Both the position numbers and the translations under genes were made by a program. A stretch of 57,042 nt of DNA, from contig CAYYKD010000024.1 of assembly GCA_964471825.1 (NCBI GenBank), forward strand, positions 1 to 57,042, in the 5' to 3' direction. This DNA is from CAYYKD01 sp964471825. Its GTDB lineage: Bacteria > Spirochaetota > GWE2-31-10 > CAYYKD01. This document shows, one piece after another, positions 8,937 to 16,696 of this stretch. The notes under the pieces were generated by a model. That model made no database searches. It had not been told where the DNA came from and was given only the letters and a program-made list of their open reading frames with translations. Each line of letters opens with the position of its first letter. The stretch's first letter is position 1.

Positions 8937-9003
8937 AAAAACCTCTTTTTATTAAAAGCTCTCTTTAAGTAAAACCTTTTTTTATTAAAACCTCTTTTTA
9001 TTA
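8937..9003 (-). repeat. Tandem 16-17 bp repeats carrying the nadC Shine-Dalgarno
   Basis: Read on the minus strand, the nadC leader is built from four successive units: AATAAAAAGAGGTTTT, AATAAAAAAAGGTTTT, ACTTAAAGAGAGCTTTT and AATAAAAAGAGGTTTTT, the last ending at the nadC ATG. The first and last are identical apart from length. Each unit contains an AAGAGG-like or AAAAGG-like core, so the Shine-Dalgarno has been duplicated together with its A/T flank. Only the last copy is correctly spaced from the start codon. Confidence 0.8.
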
Positions 9004-9030
9004 TAAGAGAATAAACTTAATAATAATTTT

Positions 9031-9039
9031 ATTATATCA
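9031..9039 (-). promoter_or_regulatory. Candidate extended -10 promoter for the nad operon
   Basis: The minus strand reads TGATATAAT, an extended -10 (TG-N-TATAAT). The matching -35 (TTACTA at 9059-9054, spacing 17) is weak, which is usual for extended -10 promoters. Transcription would begin near 9024 and include all the repeated Shine-Dalgarno units. Confidence 0.5.
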
Positions 9040-9139
9040 TGATATTAAGAATTTAGTAATACTTATAATAAAAAAATGAATTAAATAAAGTTGGATTCTT
9101 TAAGAAACACATTAAAAGAATGAATAAAGAAATATATAG

Positions 9140-9168
9140 TTGACATAATGTTTTTTTTTTGATAAAAG
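9140..9168 (+). promoter_or_regulatory. Candidate promoter for rpsT
   Basis: TTGACA at 9140-9145, a 17-base spacer containing T10 (9151-9160), then TAAAAG at 9163-9168. The -35 is consensus; the -10 is poor, so the spacing call is tentative. Confidence 0.4.
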
Positions 9169-9203
9169 GATTGTAATATATTCATTTACGGAGATTGATA
9201 GAT

Positions 9204-9470
9204 ATGATCCACAAGTCAGTTTTAAAAAGAGAAAGACAGTCATTAGTTGCAAGAGCGAGAAATAGAGTATACAAATCAAAGATACATACATCGTTTCTTA
9301 AGTTAACGGGAGCCCTTAATTCAAAGAATAAGGCTGAGTCTGATAAGCTTTTATCAGATTATTTTAGCACTGTTGATAAGGCAGTTAAAAAAGGTATTAT
9401 TAAGACTAATAATGCAGCAAGAAAAAAATCAAGAATGGTTAAGAGGATCAATCTTGTATTTAAAGCCTAG
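9204..9470 (+). CDS. rpsT: Ribosomal protein S20
   Basis: An 88-residue basic protein of the 30S subunit that binds 16S rRNA. It has the typical N-terminal helix MIHKSVLKRERQSLVARARN and the conserved end GIIKTNNAARKKSRMVKRIN. I use the ATG at 9204, ten bases after GGAG (9190-9193), rather than the in-frame TTG at 9195, which lies against that Shine-Dalgarno. It has its own candidate promoter and is divergent from the nad operon. Confidence 0.95.
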   Translation: MIHKSVLKRERQSLVARARNRVYKSKIHTSFLKLTGALNSKNKAESDKLLSDYFSTVDKAVKKGIIKTNNAARKKSRMVKRINLVFKA

Positions 9471-9548
9471 TCATAAATAAGAGGAGCTTTAGGATAACTA
9501 ATTAAGTTATTTAAAAATCTATGCATATTAAAAAATGGTATAACAAAC

Positions 9549-10268
9549 ATGAAATTAACCGGTAAAATTCTTATTGTCGATGACGATAAAATGATCAGGG
9601 AATTTTTCGAAAATACTCTAGTACAGCTTGGATTTAAGGTAGCTACATCTGAAGATGGTCTGGATGCTCTGGATAAAATAAAAGAGGGTAATTTTGATCT
9701 GATTCTGCTTGATAATGTTATGCCTAAGTTGTCAGGATATGAAGTCACACAGATATTAAAGAAAGATAGAGAGTTTGAAAGTTTTAAAGACTTACCTATA
9801 ATAATGTTTTCAGCATTAGATGATACAGAGAATAAAATTATGGGTCTGGAGATGGGAGTAGATGACTATATTTCAAAACCATTCAATTTTAGTGAAGTTT
9901 TAGCCAGAATTCGATCAATATTCAGACATAGAGAAGTTGCAAAACAGTTGGCAAATAGAGAGAAGAGGTTGGCAATTCTTGAGTCATTAAACACAAATCT
10001 AATTGCAGTAAAAAATCACATAAAAGAACCAATGAATAAATTGTACGAAGAGGCGATGTCGATCGACTTTTGTGATAATGAAGCGGTTAAGACTTTCTTA
10101 TCCAATTTTAAAAATGATTATAAAGAGCTGCAAGCGACTTTGAAAGCTATTGAATCTGAAATAGATGATTTAGAGATTAAGGGTAGGTCAATCAAACAGA
10201 AAGAAGTATCTCTTGAAGAGATGGAGAAGAAAATTCTATCAAATCTATCTGATAATAGTCAGGGGTAA
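9549..10268 (+). CDS. Response regulator with C-terminal coiled coil
   Basis: A 239-residue protein with a receiver domain (about 1-125) and a helical, charged C-terminal part (130-239) with no DNA-binding fold that I recognise. Phosphorylation-site residues are all present: Asp11-Asp13, phosphoacceptor Asp55 (LLLD), Ser88 and Lys110 (SKPF). The tail contains heptad-like runs and probably mediates dimerisation or partner binding. It is followed after 2 bases by a TPR gene and then bactofilin, suggesting one operon. A role in controlling a bactofilin structure is inference. No histidine kinase lies next to it. Confidence 0.88.
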   Translation: MKLTGKILIVDDDKMIREFFENTLVQLGFKVATSEDGLDALDKIKEGNFDLILLDNVMPKLSGYEVTQILKKDREFESFKDLPIIMFSALDDTENKIMGLEMGVDDYISKPFNFSEVLARIRSIFRHREVAKQLANREKRLAILESLNTNLIAVKNHIKEPMNKLYEEAMSIDFCDNEAVKTFLSNFKNDYKELQATLKAIESEIDDLEIKGRSIKQKEVSLEEMEKKILSNLSDNSQG

Positions 10269-10270
10269 AT

Positions 10271-10492
10271 ATGATTAACAAAGAAAAGGTTGAGTCTGTA
10301 AAGCATTATGAAGAAGGTTTAAAGTTATACAGAGCAAAAAAATTTAAAGAGGCTATTGAATCTTTTAATAGAAGCCTTTCCTTTGTTCCAGGTGATGTGG
10401 CTTCAAAGACCTTTATAGAGAGATGTGAGCATTTTATAATTGAACCGCCCTCAGCAGATTGGGATGGTGTTTACGAGATGAAGTCAAAGTAG
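10271..10492 (+). CDS. Small TPR protein resembling the tail of class III adenylate cyclases
   Basis: A 73-residue protein with one TPR-like helical pair (YEEGLKLYRAKKFKEAIESF) followed by FVPGDVASKTFIERCEHF and the ending PPSADWDGVYEMKSK. This PGD...IERC...PP..DWDGV pattern is, from memory, the C-terminal TPR tail of many bacterial class III adenylate/guanylate cyclases. Here it stands alone, without a cyclase domain. It sits 2 bases after the response regulator and 8 bases before bactofilin, so all three are probably co-translated. It is likely an adaptor; no catalytic role is visible. Confidence 0.75.
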   Translation: MINKEKVESVKHYEEGLKLYRAKKFKEAIESFNRSLSFVPGDVASKTFIERCEHFIIEPPSADWDGVYEMKSK

Positions 10493-10500
10493 AGGATAAT

Positions 10501-10860
10501 ATGCCTGATATTTTAGATAATTATTATAATAACAAAAAGATTAAAACTGTCCTGGGGAAAAACACATACTTTAACGGAAATCTTTCATTTAAAGATTCAT
10601 TAAAAATTAATGGAAATTTTATAGGAAACATTAAGGTTACTGGGCAGGGAGCATTAATAATCGGTAGTACTTCAACTGTACAGGCTAATATAATTGCAAA
10701 TACTATAGTTATCATGGGAACTGTTAAGGGTGATGTTATAGCACAGGAAAAGGTTGAGATGTTATCAACCGGAAGATTATTTGGAAATATTAAGTCAAAG
10801 AAAATTAAGATTTCTGACGGTGCCATTTTCAAGGGAAGACATGAATCTATTAAAGAATAG
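10501..10860 (+). CDS. Bactofilin-family cytoskeletal protein
   Basis: A 119-residue polymer-forming protein. The core is a right-handed beta-helix built from short repeats such as LKINGNFIGNI, GALIIGSTSTV, TIVIMGTVKGDV and GRLFGNIKSKKI, with short disordered ends. Bactofilins self-assemble without nucleotide and organise cell-wall synthesis, polarity or shape; in spirochaetes they have been linked to helical morphology. I start at ATG 10501 (AGAGGA upstream), not at the upstream in-frame ATG inside the TPR gene. It is the last gene before a scaffold gap, so downstream operon members could be missing. Confidence 0.92.
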   Translation: MPDILDNYYNNKKIKTVLGKNTYFNGNLSFKDSLKINGNFIGNIKVTGQGALIIGSTSTVQANIIANTIVIMGTVKGDVIAQEKVEMLSTGRLFGNIKSKKIKISDGAIFKGRHESIKE

Positions 10861-10866
10861 AGGCAT

Positions 10867-10876
10867 TNNNNNNNNN
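10867..10876. other. Scaffold gap (10 N) between bactofilin and the rho leader
   Basis: Ten undetermined bases just after the bactofilin stop. The true distance and even the linkage of the two sides are uncertain. Confidence 0.95.
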
Positions 10877-10925
10877 NTTAGATTTATAGACTTCAGTTCA
10901 TTTTTTATCAATACTTTCAAATTTA

Positions 10926-10944
10926 ATTGATGATAGTCATCAAT
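10926..10944. promoter_or_regulatory. Perfect 8-bp inverted repeat, operator-like
   Basis: ATTGATGA-TAG-TCATCAAT is a perfect dyad with a 3-base centre. There is no following T run, so it is not a terminator. It could be a binding site for a dimeric regulator. Confidence 0.4.
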
Positions 10945-11169
10945 GTATATAAAAGATTTTAAAAGACTAACCGTATTTATCAGTTCATTTAAGATGTACT
11001 TTTCTTAATGATTTTGGTTTTATTAAAATATTACCTAAGTACTTAAAAGTCCTTAAAGTCAGAAATATTATTTAGATGTCGTATTTTTAACAATTATTTT
11101 ATTTATTTGAAGAAGATTCCGCAAAAATCAAGATTTTGAGTAAGTTCCTGGGAATGATATGCAGACAGT

Positions 11170-11193
11170 TTGTACACATACTTGTACACATAC
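11170..11193. repeat. 12-bp perfect tandem repeat
   Basis: TTGTACACATAC occurs twice back to back (11170-11181, 11182-11193). Each copy contains the palindrome TGTACA. It lies in the rho leader region. Confidence 0.85.
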
Positions 11194-11365
11194 AGTGTGG
11201 ACAGAGTATGCATTGGATGTCTTAATACTGACACCTCAGGCTGGATATTTAAAAGTGGTCTGTGTGTAGAAAGAACATTCATGAATTGCTGAGGTTCTTG
11301 CAAAAATAAACATTTTTTGTGAAGTATAAGCAAATTTATTAGTTTAATAGGAGTATTTATAGGTT

Positions 11366-13408
11366 ATGGATGAAATTTTAAATTCAAATGAAAGTGTGGC
11401 GACTGCAGTTGTAGAAAAACCTCAGAGCGATAGTTTATTTTCTAGTGAGCAGGTTAATGCTCTCGAATCAACGCCGGTTCAGGATCCCGTCAAGTCGGTA
11501 GATACTAAAAGTAATGATTCACCGGTTAATGATATTGGGTTAAATCAAAGGCATAAAAGACCAAAAAGAGTATTGGTCGTTGAAAAAAATAATAATAGTT
11601 CTAATAATAATTCTAATATTAATTCTCGAAAAAAAGAGTATAGCACAAAAAATTATGATGGATTTGATAAGTCACAGAAAATTAATCGCGATCCAAATGC
11701 TCCTAGGATTAGCATTAATGATCTTGCCAATCTTTCGGTAAGTGCTTTAAAATCCGAAATCGAAAAAATTGGTATTGATATCGAAAATATCAATAATTTA
11801 AAGAAACAGGAACTTATATTTTTTATTCTTAAACATCATACGGATAATAATGGGATAATATTTGCATCTGGTGTACTTGATATTTTATCTGATGGATATG
11901 GATTTCTACGATCTGTCAACTATAATTATTTATCAGGTCCTGATGATATATATATATCACCAAGTCAGATTAGAGCTCTTGGATTAAAGACCGGAGATAC
12001 AGTCTATGGAGAGATAAGGCCGCCCAAGGAAGGTGAAAAATATTTTGCTCTTCTTAGAGTTGAGAAGGTTAATGATGAAGAACCTGATGTTGCCAAGAAG
12101 AGAATTTTGTTTGATAATCTGACACCGCTTCATCCAAATGAGAAATTTAATCTATCTAATCATAAGGACAGTAACAACCTAACAACAAGAATTATAGATC
12201 TATTCACTCCTATTGGTAAGGGACAGAGGGCGGTTATTGTTTCACCACCAAGAACAGGAAAGACTACTATACTCCAAACTATAGCTAATGCTATATCGGC
12301 AAATCACCCTGAAGTTTTTTTAATTATTTTGTTAATTGATGAAAGGCCGGAAGAGGTGACGGAGATGCAGAGGTCTGTTAAGGGAGAGGTTGTGAGTTCG
12401 ACCTTTGATGAACCGGCGACTAGGCATGTTCAGGTAGCAGAAATGGTATTAGAAAAAGCTAAAAGACTTGTAGAGCATAAAAAAGATGTTGTGATATTAT
12501 TAGATTCAATCACGAGGTTGGCAAGAGCATATAATCAGGTTGTACCAACTTCCGGAAAGATTTTATCCGGTGGCGTTGATTCTAATGCTCTTCATAAACC
12601 AAAAAGATTTTTTGGTGCAGCTAGAAATATTGAAGAGGGTGGAAGTCTAACTNNNNNNNNNNGTCAGCGTGGACTTATCGTTGCCCAACCAAAAACAGGA
12701 AAGACTTTCTTGTTGAAAGATTTGGCAAATGCCATCTCTAAAAATAATCCTGAATGCTATATTATAGTTCTTCTTATAGATGAACGCCCCGAAGAAGTTA
12801 CAGATTTTAAAAGAAGTGTGAATGCTGAAGTTATCGCCTCCACTTTTGATGAACCCGCTGATAATCATGTTAGAGTAGCTAATTTGGTTTTAGAAAAAGC
12901 AAAGCGATTGGTGGAAAGTGGTCACGATGTGGTAATAATGCTCGATTCTATTACTCGTTTAGCAAGAGCCTACAATACTGTCGGCCCCGCAAGTGGAAAA
13001 GTTCTCTCGGGTGGGGTAGAAGCCAATGCTCTTCATAAACCAAAGAGATTTTTTGGTGCAGCTAGAAATATTGAAGAGGGTGGAAGTCTAACTATAATTG
13101 CGACCGGACTTATTGATACCGGATCGAAGATGGATGATGTAATATTTGAAGAGTTTAAGGGAACCGGTAATATGGAGGTTCACCTGGATAGAAGAATGTC
13201 TGAGAAGAGGATATTCCCTGCTATAAATATAAAAAAGTCAGGAACAAGAAAAGAAGAATTATTGTTGAATGAAAAAGAGATGCAAAAATTATGGATTCTG
13301 AGGAAGGTTTTATATAATATGGATGATATTGAACTGTTGGAATTTTTAATTGATAAAATGAAAAAGACTAAGGATAATGAGGCGTTTATTAATTCAATGA
13401 ATCAATAA
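11366..13408 (+). CDS. rho: Transcription termination factor Rho, with a duplicated core around a scaffold gap
   Basis: Rho is a hexameric RNA helicase that ends transcription. The 5' part has an Asn/Ser-rich basic extension (1-115), a Rho N-terminal helical domain (about 120-155), the cold-shock-like RNA-binding domain (GVLDILSDGYGFLR onward, 165-240) and an ATPase core with Walker A PPRTGKTT near residue 294. It breaks at a 10-N gap just after FFGAARNIEEGGSLT. Beyond the gap the core begins again, slightly before Walker A (AQPKTGKT), with clearly different sequence, and runs to a normal C-terminus. So about 140 residues occur twice in divergent versions. A single real protein of 680 residues is unlikely; two rho genes or a misjoin is more likely. 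Confidence 0.85.
   Translation: MDEILNSNESVATAVVEKPQSDSLFSSEQVNALESTPVQDPVKSVDTKSNDSPVNDIGLNQRHKRPKRVLVVEKNNNSSNNNSNINSRKKEYSTKNYDGFDKSQKINRDPNAPRISINDLANLSVSALKSEIEKIGIDIENINNLKKQELIFFILKHHTDNNGIIFASGVLDILSDGYGFLRSVNYNYLSGPDDIYISPSQIRALGLKTGDTVYGEIRPPKEGEKYFALLRVEKVNDEEPDVAKKRILFDNLTPLHPNEKFNLSNHKDSNNLTTRIIDLFTPIGKGQRAVIVSPPRTGKTTILQTIANAISANHPEVFLIILLIDERPEEVTEMQRSVKGEVVSSTFDEPATRHVQVAEMVLEKAKRLVEHKKDVVILLDSITRLARAYNQVVPTSGKILSGGVDSNALHKPKRFFGAARNIEEGGSLTXXXXQRGLIVAQPKTGKTFLLKDLANAISKNNPECYIIVLLIDERPEEVTDFKRSVNAEVIASTFDEPADNHVRVANLVLEKAKRLVESGHDVVIMLDSITRLARAYNTVGPASGKVLSGGVEANALHKPKRFFGAARNIEEGGSLTIIATGLIDTGSKMDDVIFEEFKGTGNMEVHLDRRMSEKRIFPAINIKKSGTRKEELLLNEKEMQKLWILRKVLYNMDDIELLEFLIDKMKKTKDNEAFINSMNQ
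12653..12662. other. Scaffold gap (10 N) inside rho
   Basis: The 48 bases ending at 12652 are identical to 13046-13093 beyond the gap. A contig ending exactly on a repeated word is typical of a de Bruijn graph break between two similar loci. Confidence 0.95.
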
Positions 13409-13435
13409 TTGAGTGTGATATAAAAAAAATAATTA

Positions 13436-13464
13436 ATGACAAATATAAAAAAATATAGTAATAT
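13436..13464 (+). promoter_or_regulatory. Candidate promoter for rpmE
   Basis: ATGACA at 13436-13441, a 17-base spacer, then TAATAT at 13459-13464. This would let rpmE be transcribed separately from rho. Confidence 0.5.
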
Positions 13465-13519
13465 GTTTCTCATAATTTTATATTAGAAATAATTAAGTTA
13501 AAATATAAGGAGGATTCTA

Positions 13520-13720
13520 ATGAAGGAAGGTATACATCCTAAATATCAGGAATCAGTAGTAAAATGTGCTTGTGGAAATACTTTTAAAACAAGATCAGTT
13601 CAGAAAGATATTCATACGGAAATTTGTTCTGAATGTCACCCTTTTTATACTGGGAAACAAACTCTTGTTGATACTGCAGGTAGAATCGAAAGATTTAAGA
13701 ATAAGTATAAAATCAAGTAA
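13520..13720 (+). CDS. rpmE: Ribosomal protein L31, zinc-binding type
   Basis: A 66-residue 50S subunit protein that bridges the ribosomal subunits. It has the zinc-binding form, with the CxC pair in VKCACGN and the CxxC pair in EICSECHPFYTG, followed by KQTLVDTAGRIERF. It begins 11 bases after a strong AGGAGG-like Shine-Dalgarno (AAGGAGG). The rho-rpmE neighbourhood is common in bacteria, which supports the 3' part of rho belonging here. A strong intrinsic terminator follows the stop immediately. Confidence 0.96.
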   Translation: MKEGIHPKYQESVVKCACGNTFKTRSVQKDIHTEICSECHPFYTGKQTLVDTAGRIERFKNKYKIK

Positions 13721-13752
13721 AAAAAAACCGCTAATTTTAGCGGTTTTTTTTT
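13721..13752. terminator. Bidirectional intrinsic terminator between rpmE and the dikinase-like gene
   Basis: A stem ACCGCTAA/TTAGCGGT with a short loop, flanked by an A run on the left and a T run on the right. It can end rpmE transcription on the plus strand and the converging dikinase-like transcript on the minus strand. Confidence 0.9.
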
Positions 13753-13777
13753 ACTTGAAAATTCTATTTCGTTCTAA

Positions 13778-16675
13778 CTATTCATTTTCCAGTTGCAATT
13801 GAGCTATCATTAATTTAGCTATAGGAATTGAATAGCTGGAGCAGGATACATAGTTAAGTCCGGCATTTTTTAAGAATGTTAAGTTTCTAGGGTCTGCTCC
13901 CTGTTCTCCACACAAACCAATTTTAAGATCAGGCCTGGTTAGTCTGCCCCTTTCTATTGAAATTGATATTAAGTTTTTTACCGGTTCCGTAAGAACTTGA
14001 AATGGATTAGCATCTATAACATCAAATTTACTGTAATCCGGTAGAAAGGAATTGAAGTCATCCCCGGATAAACCATGAGTGGTTTGAGTTAAATCATTAG
14101 TACCGAATGAAAAGAACTCAGCATACTTGGCAATCTCGTCTGAAACAAGTGCTGCTGAAGGTAGCTCAATCATTGTGCCAACTTTATATTTTAATTCATC
14201 CTTTGCACCTAAAGTCTCAGCTGTTTTCTTTGCTATCTGTGTAATTCCAAGAATTTCAGCACCTTCAATTTTTTTACCATGTTTAACTATCTTCATTTCA
14301 TTTACATTCATAACAATTGGAACCATTATTTCCGGAACTATATCAATTCCCTCTGTCTGTAATTTATAGGCAGCTTCAAAGATCGCAGTAACTTGCATCT
14401 CATATATCTCAGGATAGGATATTGCGATCCGGCAGCCTCTGTGTCCCAACATTGGATTTACTTCTGCTATAGATTCACATTTAATTTGAACATCTTCTTT
14501 GGTTATTTTAGGATTTGATATTTTTAGGTATTTTATAAAATCGTTCATTTCTTCTTGAGTATGCGGTAAGAATTCATGAAGCGGTGCATCAAGAAGTCTA
14601 ATTGTTACCGGGTATGGACTCATAGTCTTAAAAATGCCATAAAAATCATTTACCTGCATAATTTTAAGTTTGTTTAGGGCATTCTTTCTGTCATTGAGGT
14701 CGTTTGAGACAATCATCTCTCTAAAAACACTAATTCTTTCCTTGTCAAAAAACATATGTTCTGTTCGACAAAGACCAATCCCTTCTCCGCCAAATTTTCT
14801 TATAAGTTCAGCGTCCTTTGGTGAGTCCCCATTTCCGTAGACTTTAAAATTATCAATATACTTACCGGATATTTCAATTATATCTAATAAACCAGAATCT
14901 TTTGGATCCGGCTCTATTAAATCAGCTTTACCAAGATAAATCATCGGTGTTCCATAATATGGGACATCAAGAGTGATATAATCACCTTCACTTACTGTTA
15001 CATCGCCTATTGTAAGTTTTTTGTTTTTTAGATCAACAATCAAATCAGGTTTTACAAGTGAAACCTTGCCATATTGCCTTGCAACTACAGAGGCGTGTGC
15101 AGAATAACCACCTTCGCATGATATGACACCTTTTGCTACTTCTATGGCTTTAACATCCTCAGCATAGGTTGCGGGAAGACACAGTAGAAAATTTTTATTA
15201 GACTCTTCTACTACAGCCTTACGATGTGCTTCAAGTAATGATTCTGTGCTGAAGAATACTTTTCCTACTGCGGCTCCAGGTGCACCTGCAATACCGCCTA
15301 CTATTGAGGAGAGTTTTTTAACGGAGTTTAAGTTGATAACAGGATGTAAAATACCGCTTAATTCTTCAGGTTTGATCTTAGTCAAAATGTATTTTTCATC
15401 AATAATATTTTTATTTAAAAGGTGAATTTTATATTTAATATCTGCCTGAGTAGATTTTGCCATAACAGCTGTCTGTTCAATAATCCAAAGATTACCTTTT
15501 TCAATTGTAAATTTAACTTGCCTAATCTCTTTGTGATGAGATTCTATATCAGCTCCTATTTTTTGGAGAGTTTTTAAAAGTGAACTGTCAATACTGTTTA
15601 TATCAAGAGCTTCGCCGCCTTCTGTTTCATCAAATTTATTTTGAAAGAAATCGCCCTGCAGTTTGTTTTCACCTGAAACTATATCTCTGGTATAGAATTT
15701 TCCTGAATATGAATCCTTCCCATAGTTACCATAAACCATAGGTTGAACAATAATTGCTGAATCCTCATCATTCATATCTTCAAGTTTTAGAAAATCTCCT
15801 ATAAGTTTAATTATGTAATTAAGCTGGAAAATAGGATCAGAAAAAAATTCTTTTGGTAAAAAATTTCTGGATGTGTTGATTATATCAATATAGTCTTGAA
15901 TATTATCCGGTTTATAGTGTGTCTTTCTAATTATTGTTTTTAATTGTTTATATGCATACTTTCTCATGAGGTCTTTTTGTACTTCAAGATGTTCTATGTA
16001 GCTAAGTATCTCTAATACTTTTGGGATCTCTTTTTCCTTAATGTCATATGACAATTTATATAATTTTTCAGATGAATCTTTTTTATAAAAATAATCTAAT
16101 AACTCTTTTTCTTCTTTTAACTTTATTTTTTTAGAGATTTTCTCATTGTAATCTGTTTCGGTTATTACCGGTGGTAATTCGAGTTTTTCAATAAGTTCAT
16201 TAATCTGAATTGCATCTTTTTGATCTTTAGAATTAATATCACTTTTAATTTTAAAAAGTAAGTCTAGAGTACCCTTAATTAAAAATCTAGCATATTCATG
16301 ATAGGCAAAATGTTCCCCGACCATTTTTTTAAAACCCTCTATCGTTGAATCTGTTAAACCGATCGTGTGAATCGATGGATAATTAACAATCTCTAATGAT
16401 GGACTAATAACTATTTTAAAAATATCAGGGTTAACTTCATCGCCGAATTTTTTACCGGTTTCTTTTTCTGTAAGTTTACAGAATTTCTTTATTTCATTCT
16501 CAAGATTGACTTTTTTTAGGTCTGATACAACTGATTGGTCTATTATCATTCCGGGTAGGACTGGCATTTTCATTTTAGCTAATTCAATAGCTCTTTGACC
16601 TCTTATGCCGGACTTTTCAGCCACTTCTTCAGATGGATACTCGTTTTTAGAAAAAAAATGAACTATATTACTCAT
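13778..16675 (-). CDS. Pyruvate phosphate dikinase-like protein with an altered ATP-binding domain
   Basis: A 965-residue homologue of PPDK, which interconverts pyruvate, ATP and Pi with PEP, AMP and PPi. The central and C-terminal domains look intact: the phosphohistidine His527 (GGYSAHASVVAR), GIGLCRTEHMFF, IRLLDAPLHEF, FFSFGTNDLTQ and catalytic Cys922 (GLCGEQGADP). The N-terminal ATP-grasp part aligns by order but has lost its hallmarks. GGKGANL is GIRGQRA (23-29), VRSGA is VISPS near residue 89, and QDIEF is RQVKF near 387. ATP binding is therefore doubtful; the phosphohistidine and PEP/pyruvate half may still work. It ends the cfpA-hypothetical-dikinase block, 21 bases after its neighbour. 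I recall an equivalent arrangement in treponemes, where the gene is named ppdK. Confidence 0.85.
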   Translation of the reverse strand: MSNIVHFFSKNEYPSEEVAEKSGIRGQRAIELAKMKMPVLPGMIIDQSVVSDLKKVNLENEIKKFCKLTEKETGKKFGDEVNPDIFKIVISPSLEIVNYPSIHTIGLTDSTIEGFKKMVGEHFAYHEYARFLIKGTLDLLFKIKSDINSKDQKDAIQINELIEKLELPPVITETDYNEKISKKIKLKEEKELLDYFYKKDSSEKLYKLSYDIKEKEIPKVLEILSYIEHLEVQKDLMRKYAYKQLKTIIRKTHYKPDNIQDYIDIINTSRNFLPKEFFSDPIFQLNYIIKLIGDFLKLEDMNDEDSAIIVQPMVYGNYGKDSYSGKFYTRDIVSGENKLQGDFFQNKFDETEGGEALDINSIDSSLLKTLQKIGADIESHHKEIRQVKFTIEKGNLWIIEQTAVMAKSTQADIKYKIHLLNKNIIDEKYILTKIKPEELSGILHPVINLNSVKKLSSIVGGIAGAPGAAVGKVFFSTESLLEAHRKAVVEESNKNFLLCLPATYAEDVKAIEVAKGVISCEGGYSAHASVVARQYGKVSLVKPDLIVDLKNKKLTIGDVTVSEGDYITLDVPYYGTPMIYLGKADLIEPDPKDSGLLDIIEISGKYIDNFKVYGNGDSPKDAELIRKFGGEGIGLCRTEHMFFDKERISVFREMIVSNDLNDRKNALNKLKIMQVNDFYGIFKTMSPYPVTIRLLDAPLHEFLPHTQEEMNDFIKYLKISNPKITKEDVQIKCESIAEVNPMLGHRGCRIAISYPEIYEMQVTAIFEAAYKLQTEGIDIVPEIMVPIVMNVNEMKIVKHGKKIEGAEILGITQIAKKTAETLGAKDELKYKVGTMIELPSAALVSDEIAKYAEFFSFGTNDLTQTTHGLSGDDFNSFLPDYSKFDVIDANPFQVLTEPVKNLISISIERGRLTRPDLKIGLCGEQGADPRNLTFLKNAGLNYVSCSSYSIPIAKLMIAQLQLENE

Positions 16676-16696
16676 ATACTTATTTACCTCTCAATT

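Larger units (their letters stand above)
10877..11365 (+). other. 489-base non-coding region upstream of rho
   Basis: No convincing gene. A 76-codon frame exists on the minus strand (11103-11333), but it has no ribosome-binding site and its residue composition is unlike a real protein. The stretch 11130-11300 is visibly richer in G and C than its surroundings and contains a 12-bp tandem repeat and an ACCTCAG/CTGAGGT pairing (11233-11239 with 11289-11295). It could be a long structured rho leader, since rho is often autoregulated by attenuation, or the remnant of a gene cut by the gap. Confidence 0.5.

Noticed and set aside
11103..11333. A 76-codon frame on the minus strand in the rho leader
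   Set aside because: No ribosome-binding site, odd composition, and it overlaps a tandem repeat and possible leader structure.
11366..13408. A genuine double-core Rho protein
   Set aside because: The junction coincides with a 10-N gap and with an exact 48-base repeat, so an assembly cause is much more likely.
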